Shown: piece after piece, positions 15,895 to 22,771 of the stretch
How positions within the stretch are numbered: position 1 is the first letter of the stretch
Layout: the number at the start of each line of letters is the position of its first letter
Assembly (NCBI RefSeq): GCF_022811605.1
Contig: NZ_CP094533.1
Span: 930,001 to 994,000 of the forward strand
Length of the DNA stretch: 64,000 nt
Source of the DNA: Agromyces soli
Lineage (GTDB): Bacteria; Actinomycetota; Actinomycetes; Actinomycetales; Microbacteriaceae
Direction: 5' to 3'
Made by a program: the position numbers and the translations under genes
The notes under the pieces: model-generated
Told to the model about the DNA's origin: nothing
Seen by the model: only the letters and a program-made list of their open reading frames with translations
The model's database searches: none

Positions 15895-18167
15895 CCGAAC
15901 CAGAAGAGCTGTCCGGTGTCGCCGCTTCGATACGGCACCTGCCGGAGCTGCGTCCCCCAGTCGGAGTCCACAGCCGCGAGAACGAGACCGCTGAGGCGGT
16001 TGACGATCCTGAACCTGCCGCCCCCAGCGTCTTCAAGGAGCCATTCATCGTTCGCGACCGCTGCGTTGCCGTAGTCGTGCTGGACAGCGACCGCGCCGGG
16101 AGATGTGCCGGCGTCGAGGATGACGACGTCGCGACCACTGTGCTTCGCGATGATCCTCACATAGCCATCGCCGAGAGGCGCCACCGAGAAGGAGCTGTTC
16201 GGGTCGGCGCTCGCCGGCCACTGGACGATAGCCGCGCCATTCGAGCTGCTGGCGTACGCGACGTTCAGAGCGAGACCGCTTCCGTCGAGCCGAATGCGCG
16301 TCGCCTCAGCCGGGGCACTGACGACCCGGGTGAATCTGATGGCGTGGCCTCCATTCGCCACCGCTGTCGGAATGGTGAGCGCCGCCCCCGCGGTCACGAC
16401 TTGGGTGGTCCGGCGAAGGGTACCGTTCGGCGCATCGTCAACCACCTCGGCCAGCCACTGCCCGGAGCCGAGGAACGCGGTCGAATAGGTGATGTTGCCG
16501 GGGGCACCCGCCTTCATCGCGCCGAGGTACCAGCGCTCATCGCTCCGACGGGCGACCACGGCCCCGGTCTCGGGCGTGCCGCCGACCAGTCGTGTCTCGT
16601 CCCAGACGACCGGAACGGATCGCATCCACCACTCACTGATCGGACGCGCGGCATACGAGCTCCTCGTCCCCGCGGGCAAGAGGAGGCCCGTGTCGTAGAG
16701 CACAGTTTGTGCAAGCTCGACTGCGTCGCTGTTCGGCTTGCCGTTCTGGAAGCCGAGCGGTGTGTAGTCGGTTCCGCCGAGAGCGCCGCGGGTGAATGGC
16801 GCGGCCGCGACATGAGCGATGGTGCGATCGCCGAGGAACTCTCCTCCGCGGATCGCTTCAGAGGTGAGCAGATGCGGCCAGGTGCGCGAAGAGCCCTGCG
16901 GAAGACGGGAGCCATGGAAGTCGACCATGAGCTGGAACCGCGCAGTGTCTTCGAGCGTCGCTTCGTACCAGGCATAGCGGCTCAGGGAGTCGCTGTCCAT
17001 GAAGTCGATCTTCACGCCCTTGACGCCCCAGTCGCGGAAGGTGGTGAACGTTGACTCGCGCTGGGCCGCCGTCTCGAGGTCTGCTGAGTGGACCCAGAGC
17101 AGGATGCCGACATTGCGCTCCGCCGCATACGCGACGAGTTCGGGGACCCAGCTCTGCCCCTTCCAGCCTCCATCTACCAGCGAGTACGCCCACCCTTGCT
17201 TCGATGCATAGTCGACCCAGGCCTTCTGTTGAGCGAGCGAAGCCTGCCCGGCTTCGTAGCCGTCGAGCCAGTTCCATGCAGAGATGCCAGGCTTGATCCA
17301 CGAAGTATCGGTGATCTTCGACGGCCGTGCGACATCGTCGACGAGCGTGGACTGGAAGAGGTCCGCGGGCGAACCGACCGAAACCACCCGCCATGGAGTG
17401 ACCGCCCCGGCCGCCATGGGGACAGACGCCGTCGCGAGCGCGACCTCGAACCCGGACGCCCCCCAACGGTTGAGCGCACCTCCCGGGAACGTGCCGTCGG
17501 GATCGCCTTCCGCCAACTGCACGGCCATGCCGTTGCTCCGCCGCAGCACACTGCCGAACTCGTAGCTCCCCGCGCCGAGTGCTCCGACCGTGGTCGTTCC
17601 CCACGGGGTCTCGTGCGGGCCCGCGTATCGAGCGGTCGTGATCGAGGTATCGGAAGGAAACTGGAACTCGGTTGCATCATCGATCACGGTCGCAGCGTTC
17701 GGGAGCGCATAGCGCACGGCAACGCCGCTCTGAGACACGCGGACGATGACGACGAGTTGGACACCGCCGCGAGCGAAGGTGAAGGTGGAGATGGTGGCCG
17801 CACGAGACCGTTGCCGCGACTTCCCCGAGACCATCGTGTAGTCGTCGAAGACCGTGCGGTCCGAACGCGCCACGAAGTCGAGCTGCTGCGTGAAGTCGAC
17901 AGAGGTCGTACGCAACGCCAACTGACCCGGATCAAGCGCCGCAACGCAGTCTCGCGCGGCGGCCAGCGTGAGGCGCCCGTTCGAGTCGAGCGCGAGCGCC
18001 GCACGGGTGCCCCCGCACGTACCCGTCGCACCAGGCTGCGCCACCTCCCACGACCCGGGCGTGACTGCCTGTGCGGGAGTGGCCTCGAGCGCGACGGCGG
18101 ACATCCCCGCCACGAGTATTGCGACGAGCGCCGCCCTCCAGGCCTGCGACCGAACGGTCCAAGACAT
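15891..18167 (-). CDS. Secreted glycoside hydrolase family 97 enzyme with C-terminal ricin-like domain
   Basis: At 758 residues it has a signal peptide (about 1-34), a GH97 N-terminal beta-sandwich, a TIM barrel and a C-terminal beta domain. The last 95 residues form a ricin B-like carbohydrate-binding segment. GVKIDFMDSD in the barrel carries the Asp expected as nucleophile in retaining GH97 alpha-galactosidase-like members, rather than the Glu arrangement of inverting SusB. Function is inferred as release of an alpha-linked sugar outside the cell. ATG 18167 has AAGGAGAAGG upstream. It is cotranscribed with the ROK gene. GH97 is best known from Bacteroidota, so its presence here may reflect transfer. 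Confidence 0.88.
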   Translation of the reverse strand: MSWTVRSQAWRAALVAILVAGMSAVALEATPAQAVTPGSWEVAQPGATGTCGGTRAALALDSNGRLTLAAARDCVAALDPGQLALRTTSVDFTQQLDFVARSDRTVFDDYTMVSGKSRQRSRAATISTFTFARGGVQLVVIVRVSQSGVAVRYALPNAATVIDDATEFQFPSDTSITTARYAGPHETPWGTTTVGALGAGSYEFGSVLRRSNGMAVQLAEGDPDGTFPGGALNRWGASGFEVALATASVPMAAGAVTPWRVVSVGSPADLFQSTLVDDVARPSKITDTSWIKPGISAWNWLDGYEAGQASLAQQKAWVDYASKQGWAYSLVDGGWKGQSWVPELVAYAAERNVGILLWVHSADLETAAQRESTFTTFRDWGVKGVKIDFMDSDSLSRYAWYEATLEDTARFQLMVDFHGSRLPQGSSRTWPHLLTSEAIRGGEFLGDRTIAHVAAAPFTRGALGGTDYTPLGFQNGKPNSDAVELAQTVLYDTGLLLPAGTRSSYAARPISEWWMRSVPVVWDETRLVGGTPETGAVVARRSDERWYLGAMKAGAPGNITYSTAFLGSGQWLAEVVDDAPNGTLRRTTQVVTAGAALTIPTAVANGGHAIRFTRVVSAPAEATRIRLDGSGLALNVAYASSSNGAAIVQWPASADPNSSFSVAPLGDGYVRIIAKHSGRDVVILDAGTSPGAVAVQHDYGNAAVANDEWLLEDAGGGRFRIVNRLSGLVLAAVDSDWGTQLRQVPYRSGDTGQLFWFG

Positions 18168-18221
18168 GCACCTTCTCCTTACGACATCATCGGCGTAGAT
18201 CGCGGCGGTGCCGCTTCGAGC

Positions 18222-18260
18222 ACGGTATGAGTCGACCGTATTTTGCGTCAATGAACAGAA
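18222..18260 (-). promoter_or_regulatory. GH97-ROK promoter with the same operator
   Basis: On the minus strand TTGACG (18246-18251) is followed after 18 bases by TACCGT (18222-18227). The -35 lies in the 20-base sequence at 18241-18260 that is identical to 14642-14661. The two promoters therefore share the operator, spacing and -10 type. Confidence 0.7.
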
Positions 18261-18338
18261 TTGTCGTGGCCCGCCGCCGGCCCCCGACCCACCCAGGTCA
18301 GCCGCCCGTGGAAGGTGAGAGAAGCCTGGACCGGAATA

Positions 18339-18356
18339 CATAGAGTGGGGTCTATG
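18339..18356. promoter_or_regulatory. ArsR-type operator overlapping -10 and start codon
   Basis: CATAGA (18339-18344) and TCTATG (18351-18356) form a perfect inverted repeat with a 6-base spacer. It includes a -10-like TAGAGT (18341-18346) and the ATG at 18354, so binding would block a leaderless transcript. The same dyad occurs before arsC at 19279-19296. Confidence 0.75.
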
Positions 18357-19241
18357 AATCTGGCGCAGCGGGTCTCGGCGACGGTGTCAGAACCGACGCG
18401 CGCCGCACTCCTCCGGCTGATCCTGCGCGAGCGCGACGGTCGGTCGACGGTGACGCGGCTGGCGGACGAGCTCGGATTGCGGCAGCCGACGATCACGCAT
18501 CATGCTCGACTCCTCGTCGAGGCGGGGGTGCTCGATCGCAGGCCCGAGGGACGCCGGGTCTGGTACTCGGTCGCCCCTGGGCAGCTGGATCGCGTGCTCG
18601 AGGCGCTCGGCGTCCCCAGCACGACCGGCCCGGAGGCCGCCGTCTTCGCACGCATTGTCGACGACCTGGCCGTGCGATTCGCGGGCACCTTCAGCCACGA
18701 GACCGTCGAGCGCTTCGTCGACGAGAGTCGGCAGCTGCTCGCCCGAGCAGGCGGTGGGACGCGGTTGGCGTCGCGGACAGCGGCGTTCTCCGCGCAGCGA
18801 CTCGCCGCGGTCGCCGCGCGTCAACAGGAACCGGGCGGTGCGCTTGCGGTGCTGTTCGTCTGCGTTCAGAACGCCGGGCGCTCGCAGATGGCCGCGGCGC
18901 TCCTGCGTCAGCTCGCCGGCGACCGGGTGCACGTGCGCACCGCCGGCTCGGAGCCGGCGGGCGCGGTGGCGTCGGTCATCGCCGCCGCCTTGGAAGAGGT
19001 CGGGGTGTCGCTCGGTGGCGAGTTTCCGAAGCCGCTGACCGACGAAGTCGTGCGGGCGGCGGATCTGGTCATCACCATGGGGTGCGGCGACGCGTGCCCG
19101 GTCTATCCGGGCACTCGCTACCTCGACTGGGAGCTCGAGGACCCGGTGGGCAAACCCCTCGAAGAGGTGCGCCGCATCCGTGACGACATCGACCGACGCG
19201 TCCGGGAACTCCTCGCAACCCTCGCCGAACCGGCTTCGTGA
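18354..19241 (+). CDS. ArsR repressor - arsenate reductase fusion protein
   Basis: This 295-residue protein joins an ArsR-type winged helix (about 1-85, LADELGLRQPTITHHARLL), a helical linker domain (95-150) and a low-molecular-weight phosphatase-type arsenate reductase (165-290). The reductase has the CX5R loop at Cys170-Arg176 (CVQNAGRS) and further cysteines Cys244 and Cys248 in GCGDACP, enough for a thiol-relay reduction of arsenate to arsenite. The HTH part contains no cysteine, so it lacks the usual As(III) site. ATG 18354 is chosen over upstream starts because it coincides with the leaderless promoter and operator. Confidence 0.88.
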   Translation: MNLAQRVSATVSEPTRAALLRLILRERDGRSTVTRLADELGLRQPTITHHARLLVEAGVLDRRPEGRRVWYSVAPGQLDRVLEALGVPSTTGPEAAVFARIVDDLAVRFAGTFSHETVERFVDESRQLLARAGGGTRLASRTAAFSAQRLAAVAARQQEPGGALAVLFVCVQNAGRSQMAAALLRQLAGDRVHVRTAGSEPAGAVASVIAAALEEVGVSLGGEFPKPLTDEVVRAADLVITMGCGDACPVYPGTRYLDWELEDPVGKPLEEVRRIRDDIDRRVRELLATLAEPAS

Positions 19242-19278
19242 ACATCTGCTGAATCGGCTCGGCTCAGCTCGACCAATG

Positions 19279-19298
19279 CATAGATGCTGATCTATGTT
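19279..19298. promoter_or_regulatory. Second CATAGA-N6-TCTATG operator, before arsC
   Basis: CATAGA (19279-19284), six bases and TCTATG (19291-19296) repeat the dyad found at 18339. It overlaps a -10-like TATGTT at 19293-19298. Occurrence of the same perfect dyad at both reductase genes and nowhere else noticed in the window supports control by the ArsR-ArsC fusion. Confidence 0.75.
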
Positions 19299-19330
19299 TA
19301 AAGGGTTCGAGTTCGAGGAAAGGTCTGCTG

Positions 19331-19747
19331 ATGTCCGAGAAGCCCACGGTGCTGTTCGTGTGCGTGCACAACGCCGGTCGTTCGCAGATGGCCGCCGGGT
19401 TCCTTCGTGAACTCGGTGGCGACCGTCTCGAGGTCCGCTCCGCAGGCTCTGAGCCCAAGGACCAGATCAACCCGGTGGCCGTGCAGGCGATGGCCGAGGA
19501 AGGCATCGACATCGCGAACCACGTGCCGAACGTGCTGACCACCGACGCCGTCCGCGACTCCGACGTCGTCATCACCATGGGCTGCGGCGACGCCTGCCCG
19601 ATCTTCCCCGGCAAGCGCTATGAGGACTGGGATCTGGACGACCCCGCCGGTCAGGGCATCGAGGCCGTCCGTCCGATCCGCGATGAGATCCGGCACCGGG
19701 TCGAGGCGCTTCTGGCTGAGCTTCTCCCGCAGGATGCGAGCGCATGA
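19331..19747 (+). CDS. arsC: Arsenate reductase, LMW-phosphatase type
   Basis: The 138-residue protein is a stand-alone ArsC with Cys11 and Arg17 in the phosphatase loop CVHNAGRS. Cys85 and Cys89 in MGCGDACP complete the disulfide relay. It reduces arsenate to arsenite using thioredoxin or mycothiol-type thiols; which one cannot be read here. The ATG has GAGGAAAGG upstream. It follows the ArsR-ArsC fusion by 89 bases with its own operator and promoter. Its sequence closely resembles the reductase half of the fusion, so one may derive from the other. Confidence 0.93.
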   Translation: MSEKPTVLFVCVHNAGRSQMAAGFLRELGGDRLEVRSAGSEPKDQINPVAVQAMAEEGIDIANHVPNVLTTDAVRDSDVVITMGCGDACPIFPGKRYEDWDLDDPAGQGIEAVRPIRDEIRHRVEALLAELLPQDASA

Positions 19748-19832
19748 CCGGCGAGCACGTCCCGAAACGGCGCACCCGAGACGCGAGACGCGCGTCCCGG
19801 GGCTGATCCTCGGCAGCCCCGGGACACCGGCC

Positions 19833-21146
19833 CTACGAGCAGCAGCTCGATGAGCCGCCGAGGTCGGTCGAGCACACCCCGGTTGCCGGCAGGACGAGTT
19901 CGACGTTCGAGGCGGCGGCGAGATCGCCGTCGAGCCACGCCACGACCGAGCGCACCTGCTCGTATCCGGTGGTGAGCAGGAAGGTGGGGGCGCGGCCGTA
20001 CGACTTCATGCCGACGATGAAGAATCCGTGCTCGGGGTGAGTGAGCTCGGTGAAGCCGTGGGGTTCGACCGTGCCGCACGAGTGCAGATTCGGGTCGATC
20101 AACGGCGCCAACCGCTTCGGCGCCTCGACGATCTCATCGAGCTCGAGCCTGATCTCACGCAGCACGTCGAGGTTCGGGCGGAACCCGGTCGCGTTCACGA
20201 CGACCTCGGTTCCGTGCACGGCGATGTCCCCGCCACGCTGGCCGACGAGCTCGACGCCGTCCTCGGCACGACGGGCGCGAAGGATCTCGAACCCGTCGAC
20301 GAGTTCGATATCGCCTCGGCGTACCGCCGCGTCGACGCGGCCGCCGAGCTTCGCCCGATCGGCGAGCTCATCTCCCTCGGAGGACGACACCCGCACCGCT
20401 CGAGCGTTCCGGATCAGCCACGTGACCCGAGTCCCGGGCACCTCGCGAGCGAGCTGCACCAGCCCGAGGAGGGTGTTCGCCGCGGAGTGTCCGGCGCCGA
20501 CGACGGTGGTGTGCCGGCCAGCGAACGCGTCGCGGTCGCGACCGAGGACGTCCGGGAGCGCGGGCTGCAGCCGGTCGGCGATGTCGTCGAACCCGATGAG
20601 GCCGAGCCCGGAGGAGCTCAGCGAGTTCGGCGAGCGATACGTGCCGGACGCGTCGATCACGGCGCGTGCCGTCAGCTCCTCCAGCCCCGCTGCGGTTCGC
20701 AGCCGCACCAGGAACGGCGTGGTGAAGCGGTTCGCCGTGCGAGTCCGGTCCATCCCTTCTCGGCTGACTGCGAGCACTTCGGCGCCGGTGCGGATCCGCG
20801 AAGCGATGGGTGCCAGTCGGCTGAGCGGCACCAGGTAGTCCTCGACCAGCTCGGTTCCCGAGGGCGCGCGTTCGGGCGAAGGCAGCTGCCAGCCTTCGGC
20901 CTCGAGCAGACGACGTGAGGCAGGGTCGACAAGATGCTTCCACGGCGAGAAGAGTCGGGTGTGCCCCCACGAGCGAATGCTGTCGGCGATGTCGTCGCCG
21001 GCTTCGAGGATGACGAAGTCGATGCCGCGTTCGACGAGGTTCGCGGCCGCGGCGAGCCCGATGGGGCCGGCGCCGACGATCACCACCGGCAGCGTGGCGA
21101 GGCGGTCGTTCGTCACTGGACGAGTGGTCAAGTCGAGCAGCGTCAC
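19833..21146 (-). CDS. ArsO-like FAD/NAD(P)-binding oxidoreductase
   Basis: This 437-residue flavoprotein has an N-terminal FAD-binding Rossmann motif (VVIVGAGPIGLAAA). A second nucleotide-binding motif is in TTVVGAGHSAANTLLG, followed by the ATGFRPNL motif typical of flavin monooxygenase-like proteins. The C-terminus ends in a cysteine cluster (GVCSTD...SSCCS), as in ArsO-type proteins of arsenic operons. The precise reaction is not established for the group. The GTG at 21146 is preceded by GGAGG with five-base spacing. It is divergent from arsR and shares the TATCGA-rich control region. Confidence 0.85.
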   Translation of the reverse strand: MTLLDLTTRPVTNDRLATLPVVIVGAGPIGLAAAANLVERGIDFVILEAGDDIADSIRSWGHTRLFSPWKHLVDPASRRLLEAEGWQLPSPERAPSGTELVEDYLVPLSRLAPIASRIRTGAEVLAVSREGMDRTRTANRFTTPFLVRLRTAAGLEELTARAVIDASGTYRSPNSLSSSGLGLIGFDDIADRLQPALPDVLGRDRDAFAGRHTTVVGAGHSAANTLLGLVQLAREVPGTRVTWLIRNARAVRVSSSEGDELADRAKLGGRVDAAVRRGDIELVDGFEILRARRAEDGVELVGQRGGDIAVHGTEVVVNATGFRPNLDVLREIRLELDEIVEAPKRLAPLIDPNLHSCGTVEPHGFTELTHPEHGFFIVGMKSYGRAPTFLLTTGYEQVRSVVAWLDGDLAAASNVELVLPATGVCSTDLGGSSSCCS

Positions 21147-21160
21147 TGCATCCTCCTGGG

Positions 21161-21239
21161 TATCGACGGATATCGATGAACTTCGATGCAGTCAGTATGT
21201 GCTCGCTATCGATAGATGTCAATATCGACTAGTATCGAT
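21161..21239. promoter_or_regulatory. Divergent arsO/arsR control region with five TATCGA sites
   Basis: TATCGA hexamers start at 21161, 21171, 21207, 21223 and 21233. Two pairs share the pattern TATCGAC-N3-TATCGATG with 10-base phasing, one near each gene. TCGATA (21209-21214) and TATCGA (21223-21228) form a dyad with an 8-base spacer. On the minus strand TTGACA (21217-21222) and CATACT (21194-21199), 17 bases apart, make an arsO promoter that this dyad would block. Confidence 0.65.
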
Positions 21240-21241
21240 GC

Positions 21242-21601
21242 ATGGTCACGATGCTCGAGGTCACCGACATCTCCGCAGGGGTGTGCTGCGCGCCGCTGGT
21301 TCGCGAGCCCCTCGGCGCGTCCGACGCTGAGATCCTCGCTCACAAGATCAAGGCGCTCTCCGACCCGACCCGGCTGCGACTGCTCTCCATCGTGGCCGCC
21401 TCGGAGGATCAGGAAGCCTGCGTGTGCGACCTCACCGAACCCGTCGGGCTGAGCCAGCCGACCGTGTCGCATCACCTCAAGATCCTCACCGAGGCGGGCT
21501 ACCTGACCCGCACCCGCCGCGGGTCGTGGGCATACTTTCGACTGCAGCCGGAGGCGCTCGAGCTGATCACGCAGTTCCTCTCGCTCCCCGCGCGCACCTA
21601 G
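21242..21601 (+). CDS. arsR: ArsR family arsenic-responsive repressor
   Basis: At 119 residues it is a standard ArsR/SmtB winged helix with LSDPTRLRLLSIV and the recognition helix in GLSQPTVSHHLKIL. Adjacent Cys15 and Cys16 near the N-terminus and the CVCDL motif (Cys60, Cys62) resemble the As(III) site described for the Corynebacterium glutamicum ArsR, which uses an N-terminal Cys pair plus one Cys in the core. It probably represses itself and arsO from the TATCGA region. ATG 21242 is used; ATG 21251 is possible and would shift the numbering by three. Confidence 0.92.
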   Translation: MVTMLEVTDISAGVCCAPLVREPLGASDAEILAHKIKALSDPTRLRLLSIVAASEDQEACVCDLTEPVGLSQPTVSHHLKILTEAGYLTRTRRGSWAYFRLQPEALELITQFLSLPART

Positions 21602-21615
21602 CGGCGCGGAACGAG

Positions 21616-21645
21616 AAAAGCCCCGGCAGTTCTGCCGGGGCTTTT
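21616..21645. terminator. Bidirectional terminator between arsR and tRNA-Leu
   Basis: A 13-base stem AAAAGCCCCGGCA / TGCCGGGGCTTTT around GTTC gives a GC-rich hairpin with T-runs on both strands, serving arsR (+) and tRNA-Leu (-). Confidence 0.88.
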
Positions 21646-21655
21646 CTTCTGTGCG

Positions 21656-21742
21656 TGGTGCGCAAGGGGGGAGTTGAACCCCCACGCCCTTTCGGGCACA
21701 CGGACCTGAACCGTGCGCGTCTGCCTATTCCGCCACTTGCGC
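21656..21742 (-). tRNA. tRNA-Leu (anticodon CAG)
   Basis: The minus strand folds as a class II tRNA. Acceptor stem GCGCAAG/CTTGCGC, anticodon loop TTCAGGT with CAG, a variable arm GTGCCCGAAAGGGCGT and a GGTTCAACTCC T-arm are visible. CCA is encoded at 21656-21658. Confidence 0.95.
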
Positions 21743-21985
21743 ATGCCGGCACTCGCGTGCCAGCCGATCGAGACTAACACTTCACCCGCCCGATCTCCAT
21801 TCGACGGCCGGGCCCCACTCCGGCCCCGACCGGCGCGGCTGCGAGTACGGCGGCCGCGGCCCGCCTTCGAACCCGCTGAGCGTCGCCGCCTCCCCTCGCG
21901 GGCCGCGCGCCTCCGGGCATAGCATCGGACGCGGGTGTTGACGCCCAGACCGACGTGACGACGACGACGTGACGAAAGGACCGGC

Positions 21986-22771
21986 GTGACTACCGTCGAC
22001 CCCTCCCCCGACCTCTCCTCCATCCGTGCGTGGCTCTTCGACCTCGACGGGGTACTGACGCCGACCGCGGTGGTGCACATGCACGCCTGGGCGCGACTGT
22101 TCACCCCGTACCTGGCCGAGCACGGCGCCGCGCCGTACACCGAGGCCGACTACTTCGCCTACATCGACGGCAAGCCCCGCTACGACGGCGTGCGCAGCCT
22201 GCTCGCGAGCCGGGGCATCCGCGTCCCCGAGGGCGAGCCGAGCGATCCGCCGAGCGCGGACACGGTGCACGGCCTCGGCAACCGCAAGAACGCCGTCTTC
22301 ACCGACACTCTCGCCGAGGAGGGCGTCTCGCCCTACCCCGCGAGCGTCGCCTTCCTCGACGCGGTCGAAGCGGCCGGATGCCTCGCCGCGGTGGTCTCGA
22401 GCTCGAAGAACGCGCCCGACGTGCTGCGCGCCGCCGGCCTCGCCGACCGCTTCGAGGTCGTCGTCGACGGCGGCTACGCGGCCGCCGAGCAGCTGCCCGG
22501 CAAGCCCGCACCCGACACCTACACCCGCGCGGCCGAGCTGCTGGGCGTGCCGTCGACGGCCTGCGCCGTCGTCGAGGACGCCGAGTCCGGCGTGCAGGCG
22601 GGCGCCGCCGGCGACTTCGGTCTCGTCGTCGGCGTCGACCGCGGCGTCGGACGCGATACGCTGCTGCGGCTCGGTGCCGATGTCGTCGTCGACGAGCTCG
22701 ACGAGCTCGTCCCCGCGCTCAGCACCGCACCGCCCTCCCCCGACCCCACGACCGGAAAGCGCACTGCATGA
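21986..22771 (+). CDS. HAD hydrolase, beta-phosphoglucomutase-like
   Basis: This 261-residue protein has the HAD motifs in order: LFDLDGVL with the nucleophile Asp, VVSSSKNA, PGKPAPD with the Lys, and VVEDAESGVQAG. The cap insertion after motif I and the adjacent GH65 gene fit beta-phosphoglucomutase, which turns beta-glucose 1-phosphate into glucose 6-phosphate. A sugar phosphatase is the alternative. It starts at GTG 21986 and overlaps the GH65 gene by four bases (ATGA), so both act in one pathway. Confidence 0.87.
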   Translation: MTTVDPSPDLSSIRAWLFDLDGVLTPTAVVHMHAWARLFTPYLAEHGAAPYTEADYFAYIDGKPRYDGVRSLLASRGIRVPEGEPSDPPSADTVHGLGNRKNAVFTDTLAEEGVSPYPASVAFLDAVEAAGCLAAVVSSSKNAPDVLRAAGLADRFEVVVDGGYAAAEQLPGKPAPDTYTRAAELLGVPSTACAVVEDAESGVQAGAAGDFGLVVGVDRGVGRDTLLRLGADVVVDELDELVPALSTAPPSPDPTTGKRTA

